Source: Pseudomonadota bacterium
Lineage (GTDB): Bacteria > Pseudomonadota > Gammaproteobacteria > Burkholderiales > Burkholderiaceae_D
Direction of reading: 5' to 3'
Length of the DNA: 7,573 nt
NCBI GenBank assembly: GCA_023392035.1
Contig: JAEVZY010000285.1
Span: 1 to 7,573 of the forward strand
The notes under the pieces were generated by a model that was not told the DNA's origin, did not search any database, and worked only from the letters and a program-made list of their open reading frames with translations. Shown piece by piece: positions 1 to 4,740 of the stretch (position 1 is the first letter of the stretch; each line of letters opens with the position of its first letter). The position numbers were made by a program, and so were the translations under genes.

Positions 1-330
1 GAACTGTGCGGCGTCAAGCCGCACGTCTTGCGCTATTGGGAGCAGGAATTCACCCAGTTGAAGCCGGTCAAGCGGCGCGGCAATCGCCGCTATTACCAGC
101 ATCATGAAGTGCTGCTGATCCGCCGCATCCGCGAGCTCCTGTACGAACAGGGTTTCACCATCAGCGGCGCGCGCAACAAGCTCGACAGCCGCGCCGCCGC
201 GGCCGACGTCATGCCCGAGCTGGTGCCCTTGCCGGCCCTGGAAGTCGACACCGTGGCGATTCGCCACGAGCTGGAAGACATCCTGGCACTGCTGCTTACT
301 TCACCCAGCTCACCGCCGCCGAAAAGCTGA
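1..330 (+). CDS. MerR-family transcriptional regulator, 5'-truncated by the window
   Basis: DNA-binding regulator of the MerR family; 109 codons are visible and the start lies upstream. The frame is open from base 1 and begins inside the winged helix-turn-helix: CGVKPHVLRYWEQEF is the recognition-helix end and RYWE signature, and RRGNRRYY is the wing. A helical stretch up to about visible residue 60 (IRRIRELLYEQGFTISGARNKL) completes the domain. The remainder is a short Ala/Pro/Val-rich C-terminus with no metal-binding cysteine cluster, so this is not a classical metal-responsive MerR. From family knowledge, this very conserved form in Burkholderiales usually sits directly after ihfA; that neighbour cannot be seen here. 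The last residues (TSPSSPPPKS) are encoded by DNA that is also the 3' end of the convergent permease gene, so this tail may be a recent read-through extension. An internal TTG at 28 is not the start. Effector and targets are unknown. Confidence 0.86.
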   Translation, partial: ELCGVKPHVLRYWEQEFTQLKPVKRRGNRRYYQHHEVLLIRRIRELLYEQGFTISGARNKLDSRAAAADVMPELVPLPALEVDTVAIRHELEDILALLLTSPSSPPPKS

Positions 331-1249
331 AAAACGACAGCGCGGTCGACACCAGGATGATGCGCGCGATGCGTCCATTGTCCGCGCCGAAGCGCTCCGC
401 CAGCATGGCCACATTGCTGGCGCTGGGCAGGCAGGCCACCAGCACCATCACGCTGGTGGCAAAGGCGCTGGGACCGAAGCCCATGCCGGCGGCAGCCAGG
501 GCCACCCCAAACACCAGTGCCGGATGAATCACCAGCTTGGCGATGGCAACCGGCATGAAGTCGGACCAGGGCGTGGGCCGCTTGTTGCTCATTTGCGAGC
601 GCGCCAGCACCGCGCCGATGGTGAACAAGGCCACCGGCGAAGCGGCATCGGCCAGCAAGCCTATGGTGCTGTTGACCGCTCCCGGCAGTGCCATGTGCGT
701 GGCCGAACTCACACCCCCCAGCAAGATCGCCCAAGGCATCGGATTTTGCACCACCCCTTTCAAAGCCTTGAACGCCGCCGTGCGCATGCCATGGCTGCCG
801 GCCGCGTCCAGCCGTGACAGTGCAATGCAAAGCGAACTCGTGATCACCAGGTCGACCAGGATGGTGACGATGGCCGGTCCGGCCGCGCGCGGTCCAAGCA
901 AGGCCACCAGCAGCGGCACCCCCATGAAGCCGGTATTGGGAAAAGCCGCCACCAGCGCGCCGAAGGCCGCATCGTTCCAGCTGCGATGCCCGCGCCGGGT
1001 GCCGAAGACGGTGAGGGCCACCATCAACAGCGCGCACAGCAGATAGACAAAGAAAGTCGCGGGGTCGAGCAATTCCGCAATCGGCGTTTGCGCGCCGAAG
1101 CGATACAGCATGCAGGGCAGGGCGAAATACAGGACGAAAGTATTCAGGCCGGGAATCGCCGCATGCGGCAGCAGCGCAGCGCGTGCCGCGACGTAACCGC
1201 ACAAGACCAGGGCGAAAAACGGGAAGGTGACAATCAGGATGGACAGCAA
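296..1249 (-). CDS. AEC-family (auxin efflux carrier-like) permease
   Basis: Inner-membrane secondary transporter of 317 residues, a normal length for the bacterial AEC family (BART superfamily). It has about ten hydrophobic helices in two halves. Family-typical features are the N-terminal FVLYFALPCMLY (38-49), the NTGFMGVP signature (105-112), an NP pair (169-170) after an amphipathic stretch, and LPSASN (274-279) followed by NVAMLAERFG in the second half, where the crossover helices lie. Bacterial members move small organic acids or amino-acid-like compounds; the substrate cannot be told from sequence. The start is a TTG: no ATG or GTG lies between it and the upstream in-frame stop at 1283-1285, and a weak AGAAG site sits about 7 nt upstream. 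A clear -10 box lies about 33 bases upstream. The gene is convergent with the MerR gene and overlaps its 3' end by 35 bp. It is transcribed alone as far as can be seen. Confidence 0.93.
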   Translation of the reverse strand: MLSILIVTFPFFALVLCGYVAARAALLPHAAIPGLNTFVLYFALPCMLYRFGAQTPIAELLDPATFFVYLLCALLMVALTVFGTRRGHRSWNDAAFGALVAAFPNTGFMGVPLLVALLGPRAAGPAIVTILVDLVITSSLCIALSRLDAAGSHGMRTAAFKALKGVVQNPMPWAILLGGVSSATHMALPGAVNSTIGLLADAASPVALFTIGAVLARSQMSNKRPTPWSDFMPVAIAKLVIHPALVFGVALAAAGMGFGPSAFATSVMVLVACLPSASNVAMLAERFGADNGRIARIILVSTALSFFSFSAAVSWVK

Positions 1250-1480
1250 GACCGGACTTCTATGTGAGAAGGGAGGCCGGAATTATACGGCGCAGGGTTT
1301 TGCCAAGGCGAACAAATGTCCATCGAAAGGAACCCCAATTGGGTGCGCCGGATTCCGGTCCGCAGTATCGGACGACCCGTGCGGCAATTCCGCCGCCGGC
1401 GCCGCGCCTGAACTTTCCGCGGGCACGCCCGATCTAGCCATAACCCGCATCAATGCTGGCTACAGAGGAGAGGCGACATC
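1250..1480. other. Divergent intergenic region between the permease and small-protein genes
   Basis: This 231-bp gap separates two divergent genes. It holds the permease -10 box (1282-1287), a perfect 10-bp palindrome CCCAATTGGG at 1334-1343 that could be an operator but is short enough to be chance, and a small GC-rich inverted repeat at 1420-1431 without a T-tract. No convincing plus-strand sigma70 promoter for the small protein was found; TTGGGT at 1339-1344 followed by CAGTAT at 1363-1368 is the best, and weak, pair. A short + strand reading frame across the region has no family resemblance and is not called. Confidence 0.5.
1282..1306 (-). promoter_or_regulatory. Candidate promoter of the AEC permease gene
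   Basis: Read on the minus strand, 1282-1287 is a perfect TATAAT. TTGGCA at 1301-1306 resembles a -35 box but is only 13 nt from the -10, too short for normal sigma70 spacing, and sequences at 16-18 nt spacing match poorly. The -10 box is the solid part; activator help or a weak -35 would be needed. Transcription would start near 1275, giving a leader of roughly 25 nt before the TTG start at 1249, which supports that start choice. Confidence 0.42.
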
Positions 1481-1711
1481 ATGTTTATCGACATCGGCAA
1501 GGGCTGGCATCTCAACCTGGCCCACGTGGCGCGCGTACATGTGATGGACCATGGCGGCTCGGGCATCTCCATCAAGTTCTATGGCGCCTGCGGCGATGCG
1601 CTGGGCGAGTGCAATCCGGCCACGCCGGAAGAATTGTCGGCCTTGATGCGCCTGGTCCAGATCTACGGTCGCGGCAGCGTGAGCCCGACGCACAACCAGG
1701 CCCAGGATTGA
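1481..1711 (+). CDS. Small hypothetical protein (76 aa)
   Basis: Not recognised as any named family. The call rests on a very good ribosome binding site (AGGAG at 1466-1470 running into GAGG at 1470-1473, 7-10 nt before the ATG) and on normal, soluble-looking composition. Residues 1-34 look like alternating beta strands (FIDIG, LNLAHVARVHV, GISIKFYG). Residues 35-46 are a turn-rich segment with two cysteines (C37, C44), and residues 49-62 (PEELSALMRLVQIY) are a likely amphipathic helix. The C-terminal tail is polar. There is no signal peptide or membrane helix, so a small cytoplasmic protein is expected. It lies 72 nt upstream of the EamA transporter, in the same reading frame and on the same strand, so co-transcription is likely. 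No function is proposed. Confidence 0.7.
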   Translation: MFIDIGKGWHLNLAHVARVHVMDHGGSGISIKFYGACGDALGECNPATPEELSALMRLVQIYGRGSVSPTHNQAQD

Positions 1712-1783
1712 AGCCGGCGGCTTGCCTGCCGTCAGCGCCAATGGCACAGTACGGCCTCTTTCGAAGTTTCTTGCGAGGCGGAT

Positions 1784-2644
1784 TTGGCGCCGGGTTTCGC
1801 TCCGCTCCTGGCGGGTTTGAGTTCGATCTGCTTTGGCCTGGGCCTGGTCACCGGCCGCATCGGCTTGCGCAGCCTGGATGCGCGCGCCGGCGCCGCGCTC
1901 AGCATTCCCACCGCCACCCTGCTGTATCTGCTGGCGGCGCCCTTTGCCCTGAACACCAGCGGCTGGCGCTTGGATGCCGTGCTGGGCTTTGCCGTGGTGG
2001 GCGTGTTCTTTCCCGCCATCGTCACGCTGCTCACCTTCCGTTCCAATGAATTGGCCGGGCCTACGCTGACTGGCGCCGTGGCCGGCACCGCACCGCTGTT
2101 TGCCTTGCTGGCCGCGGCCCTGTTTCTGCACGAAGACATACCGGCGCGCGCCGCCGTGTCGGTCTTGGGCGTGATGGCCGGCATTGCTCTTTTGACCTGG
2201 CGGCCGGGAGAGGCGATGCTGGTCAGCGCGCGCGGCTTGTCATGGGCACTGGCCGGGGCCGTGTTGCGCGGCGCGGCGCAAGTGGGCGCCAAGGCGGCCT
2301 TGCTGTTGTGGCCCAATCCCTTCGCCGCCAGCCTGGTGGGCTATATCGTTTCATCGAGCACGGTATTGGCCGCCAATCACGGACGGCCGCGCCCGCCGGA
2401 TCGTGCCCGTGCCGGCGTGCCCTGGTTCATGCTCACCGGCCTGCTGAATGGCAGCTCGGTGCTGCTGATGTACCTGGCGCTGGCCCATGCGCCGGTGTGG
2501 ATCGTGGCGCCGATCGTGACCTCCTATCCCCTGGTGACCGCCATCGCCGGAGCGCTGCTGTTGCATGAAGAGCGCTTCTCGTGGCGGCGCATGCTGGGCG
2601 CACTGCTCACCGTGGCGGCCATCGCCTGGCTGGTGGCGCGCTAG
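1784..2644 (+). CDS. EamA/DMT-family transporter
   Basis: Inner-membrane drug/metabolite transporter of 286 residues with two tandem EamA repeats and about ten membrane helices. Repeat one spans roughly residues 8-138 and ends with ALFLHEDIPARAAVSVLGV. Repeat two spans roughly 150-285 and ends with ALLLHEERFSWRRMLGALL. The acidic HED/HEE positions (116-118 and 261-263) are equivalent in the two copies, as is usual for this fold. Members export amino acids, metabolites or drugs; the substrate is not predictable here. The start is taken as TTG at 1784, with GAGG (1775-1778) 5 nt upstream; no ATG or GTG exists in this frame back to the stop at 1709-1711, and helix 1 begins right after this TTG. 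ATG at 1741 is in another frame. The gene probably follows the 76-aa gene in one transcript. No clear terminator follows it directly. Confidence 0.93.
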   Translation: MAPGFAPLLAGLSSICFGLGLVTGRIGLRSLDARAGAALSIPTATLLYLLAAPFALNTSGWRLDAVLGFAVVGVFFPAIVTLLTFRSNELAGPTLTGAVAGTAPLFALLAAALFLHEDIPARAAVSVLGVMAGIALLTWRPGEAMLVSARGLSWALAGAVLRGAAQVGAKAALLLWPNPFAASLVGYIVSSSTVLAANHGRPRPPDRARAGVPWFMLTGLLNGSSVLLMYLALAHAPVWIVAPIVTSYPLVTAIAGALLLHEERFSWRRMLGALLTVAAIAWLVAR

Positions 2645-2726
2645 CCTCCTCCCTCTATTCGGTGGGCGAAGGTCTGCCTTGGCTTGCATCAGTCGCGACC
2701 TTGCCACTTCAAAAACCTGTGACGCC

Positions 2727-2743
2727 TGCACTACGAAAGTGCA
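2727..2743. promoter_or_regulatory. 17-bp dyad, candidate operator upstream of the secretion-operon promoter
   Basis: TGCACTACGAAAGTGCA is a perfect inverted repeat with 6-bp arms and a 5-nt centre. Its 3' edge is 30 nt upstream of the predicted -35 box, a position suited to an activator. It has no T-tract, so a terminator is unlikely. The sequence does not match a regulator box I recognise. A chance 6-bp inverted repeat is possible in a gap this long. Confidence 0.35.
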
Positions 2744-2773
2744 ATTCCGTCATGCCAGTGTCGTATTCAGAGG

Positions 2774-2802
2774 TTGTAATCAAATGTATCGTGGCTGATA
2801 AT
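2774..2802 (+). promoter_or_regulatory. Sigma70-like promoter of the two-partner secretion operon
   Basis: TTGTAA (2774-2779) and GATAAT (2797-2802) are separated by exactly 17 nt and lie in the only AT-rich island of the window. They match the consensus at 4/6 and 5/6 positions. Transcription would begin near 2809, giving an untranslated leader of about 230 nt before the TpsB start at 3042, much longer than needed and containing hairpins. No other pair of this quality was seen between the EamA stop and tpsB. Confidence 0.55.
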
Positions 2803-2941
2803 CGGTTACAAAATAAAAATTCCACCAAGAAATAAGACTTCCAGGCCTCTGTAATGACGACTCTCGACACATTTCTTCAAGTTTTCTCCTCCCATTCCCC
2901 GCGTGGGGGCGTGCCTCTGAGTTGAGCCGCCCCGCAGCCCG

Positions 2942-2968
2942 GCGGGCCTGAGCCCGCGCTTCTTTTTT
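2942..2968 (+). terminator. Intrinsic-terminator-like hairpin in the tpsB leader
   Basis: GCGGGC (2942-2947), a CTGA loop and GCCCGC (2952-2957) form a perfect 6-bp GC stem, followed two bases later by TTCTTTTTT (2960-2968). This fits a Rho-independent terminator on the + strand. It lies about 300 nt after the EamA stop but downstream of the predicted operon promoter and 73 nt before the tpsB ATG, so it may act as a leader attenuator as well as ending upstream read-through. A competing stem, CCGCC (2927-2931) with GGCGG (2941-2945), would disrupt the 5' arm and could act as an antiterminator. Confidence 0.5.
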
Positions 2969-2986
2969 CCAGTTCTCCCAGACATT

Positions 2987-3028
2987 GCAATCCGCGCGAT
3001 TGCCCGGGACCGGCTTTGCCATTTTTTT
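2987..3028 (+). other. Stem-loop and T7 run just before the tpsB start
   Basis: GCAATC (2987-2992) and GATTGC (2998-3003) are perfect 6-bp arms around a 5-nt loop. A run of seven T lies at 3022-3028, too far from the stem for an ordinary terminator, though a tiny GGC-TTT-GCC hairpin (3012-3020) lies directly before it. The U-rich stretch ends 13 nt before the ATG at 3042, where no good Shine-Dalgarno sequence exists, so it could instead help ribosome entry through protein S1. This functional reading is inference. Confidence 0.35.
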
Positions 3029-3041
3029 CAGCAGACTTCGC

Positions 3042-4709
3042 ATGACTTCCAAAGCATCCAACACGCTGGCCACTTCGCACCGCATGCCGACGGGCGCCTC
3101 CCGATTGCTGTTTGTGTTGCTGGCCGGTGCCGGCGTCGCTTCGGCCCAGACCATTCCCACGCCCGGCACCGTGCTCGATACCGTGCGTCCGGCGCCGGAA
3201 GCGGCGCCCGCACCCGGCAAGCAGCCCGCGCTGGTGCTGCCGAGCGCGCCCAAGCCCGAGCTCGATCCGAATGCGCCGCGCACCCGGATCAATGCCTTTC
3301 GCATCGTCGGCAACAAGGCCGTGGCAAGCAGTGTGCTGGACGAGTTGGTCAAGCCCTTTGCCGGCGCCAGCTACAACCTGGCCGGGCTGGTGAAAGTCAC
3401 CGACGCCATCACCGACTACTACCGCAAGCAGGGTTTTGCGGTGGCGCGCGCGGTGGTGCCGGCGCAGAAAGTGGAAAACGGCGTGCTCACCATCGAGGTG
3501 ATCGAAGGCCGGGTCGACCGGATTGCCGTGCGCGGCAACCAGCGCTACAGCAGCGACTTCCTGCAACGCTGGGGCCAGCCGCTGGTGGGCAAGGTGGTGC
3601 GCGTGGATGAGCTGGAAGAACGCCTCTTGACCATCGACGATCTGCCCGGCCTCTCGGTGCAGGCGGTGTTGACGCCCGGCGCCCAGTACGGCGAGACCAC
3701 GGTCGACCTGGTGGCCCAGGAACAGAGCGTGGATGGCGAAATCAGCTTCAACAACTACGGCCGCAAGGAAGTGGGCGAACGGCGTATCGACGCCACCGTC
3801 AATTTCAACAATCCCTTCGGCATCGGCGACCAGTTCAGCGCCCGCACCAGCTATTCCGAACAAGGCCTGACCAAGATGGGCGGCCTGTCCTACAGCCTGC
3901 CGCTGAACATCCAGGGCACGCGCCTGGCAGCCAGCTATACCAACGTCGATTACGCCATCGGCGGCGACCTGGCGGCCCTGAACATCAACGGCCAGAGCAA
4001 ACTCGGATCGCTCACGCTGATCCAGCCGCTGCTGCGCAGCCTGCGGCAAAACCTGATCACCACCGTCGGCCTGCGCTACTTCAGCGGCGCGCAAAACCTG
4101 ACAAACGTGCCGATTTCGGACAACAGCATCGTGGTGGCCGAAGCCGGCCTGGCCTGGAACCGGGTCGATGCCAAGTCCAACGTCAGCGCGGCATCGGCGC
4201 GCGTGTCGAGCAATTTCCGCACCGACCTGAATGGCGTGCGCGACAACACCCAGCGCTTCAAGCTGGACATGGATGCCAGCCATCTGCGCCACCTTAGCAA
4301 TCGCATCGACCTGCGCCTGTCGGGCGGCGCGCAGATTTCTTCGCGCACCCTGGCCGACGCCGAGAAATTCAGCATCGGCGGCCCGAGCTCGGTACGCGGC
4401 TATGCCACCGCCGACGTGCGCGGCGACAGCGGCGCCTTCGCCAGCATCGAAGGCCGCTATCGCACCAGCTACGCCAAGCTGCCCTCGTACTGGAGCGTGT
4501 TCGCCGATGCCGGCTATGTGGCACGCCGCAACGCCGGCGCCGGCTCGCCTTACTCCAACACCATTTCCAGCGTCGGCCTGGGCTTCACCTTCTTCCCGAC
4601 GCGCAGCGTGACGGGCGAGCTGATCGCCGCCGTTCCGCTCTCCAAGCTGAGCCCGAGCGACAAGCGCGACAGCGGCCGTCTCTGGTTCAACCTGACCACC
4701 CGTTTCTGA
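3042..4709 (+). CDS. TpsB outer-membrane transporter of a two-partner secretion system (FhaC/ShlB/HmwB family)
   Basis: Omp85-superfamily barrel that exports the TpsA protein encoded next to it. The chosen ATG gives 555 residues, usual for the family. Residues 1-35 are a Sec signal peptide: basic n-region, LLFVLLAGAGV core, cleavage after ASA before Q36. A Pro/Ala-rich linker (37-80) is followed by the TpsB-type POTRA domain (about 82-157: INAFRIVGNKAV, ITDYYRKQGF, PAQKVENGVLTIEVIEGR) and a second POTRA-like segment to about 235. The rest is a beta-barrel with the loop-6 motif VRGY (451-454), the FADAGY motif (487-492) and a C-terminal phenylalanine, as outer-membrane proteins require. The start is uncertain: ATG 3042 lacks a good Shine-Dalgarno, ATG 3084 would also leave a signal peptide, and a TTG at 2985 sits inside a leader stem and is disfavoured. 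It lies 31 nt before TpsA with no terminator between, so they form one operon. Confidence 0.97.
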   Translation: MTSKASNTLATSHRMPTGASRLLFVLLAGAGVASAQTIPTPGTVLDTVRPAPEAAPAPGKQPALVLPSAPKPELDPNAPRTRINAFRIVGNKAVASSVLDELVKPFAGASYNLAGLVKVTDAITDYYRKQGFAVARAVVPAQKVENGVLTIEVIEGRVDRIAVRGNQRYSSDFLQRWGQPLVGKVVRVDELEERLLTIDDLPGLSVQAVLTPGAQYGETTVDLVAQEQSVDGEISFNNYGRKEVGERRIDATVNFNNPFGIGDQFSARTSYSEQGLTKMGGLSYSLPLNIQGTRLAASYTNVDYAIGGDLAALNINGQSKLGSLTLIQPLLRSLRQNLITTVGLRYFSGAQNLTNVPISDNSIVVAEAGLAWNRVDAKSNVSAASARVSSNFRTDLNGVRDNTQRFKLDMDASHLRHLSNRIDLRLSGGAQISSRTLADAEKFSIGGPSSVRGYATADVRGDSGAFASIEGRYRTSYAKLPSYWSVFADAGYVARRNAGAGSPYSNTISSVGLGFTFFPTRSVTGELIAAVPLSKLSPSDKRDSGRLWFNLTTRF

Positions 4710-4740
4710 TTCCGACCAGCACACTTGCACAGGCATTCCC

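Larger units (their letters stand above)
2645..3041. other. 397-bp gene-free region: AT-rich island and structured leader of the secretion operon
   Basis: No convincing coding sequence is found here on either strand. The region has three parts. 2645-2760 is ordinary GC-rich sequence with a 17-bp dyad. 2765-2840 is distinctly AT-rich compared with everything else in the window and holds the promoter candidate. 2840-3041 is the predicted leader, pyrimidine-rich (2871-2893) and then full of GC hairpins (2897-2908, 2906-2933, 2942-2957, 2987-3003) and two T-runs. I compared it by eye with the c-di-GMP (GEMM) riboswitch core and saw no match. Confidence 0.6.

Noticed and set aside
102..1202. A 366-codon minus-strand frame overlapping the permease gene.
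   Set aside because: It is frame-shifted relative to the AEC permease, Arg/His/Gly-rich, has no membrane pattern, and runs into the MerR coding region.
1453..2049. Plus-strand frame covering the small protein and the start of the EamA gene.
   Set aside because: The product is Arg/Pro/His-rich and out of frame with two better-supported genes, and it has no ribosome binding site.
2660..2700. Small inverted repeat (AAGG-TCTG-CCTT) after the EamA stop as its terminator.
   Set aside because: The stem is only 4 bp and no T-tract follows.
2809..3041. Possible c-di-GMP (GEMM) riboswitch, considered because the operon encodes a likely adhesin.
   Set aside because: The conserved GEMM core elements were not found by eye in the leader. 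The attenuator idea is kept without naming a ligand.
4710..4740. A promoter or terminator between tpsB and tpsA.
   Set aside because: The 31-nt gap has no stem, T-tract or promoter-like pair; the two genes are best read as one operon.
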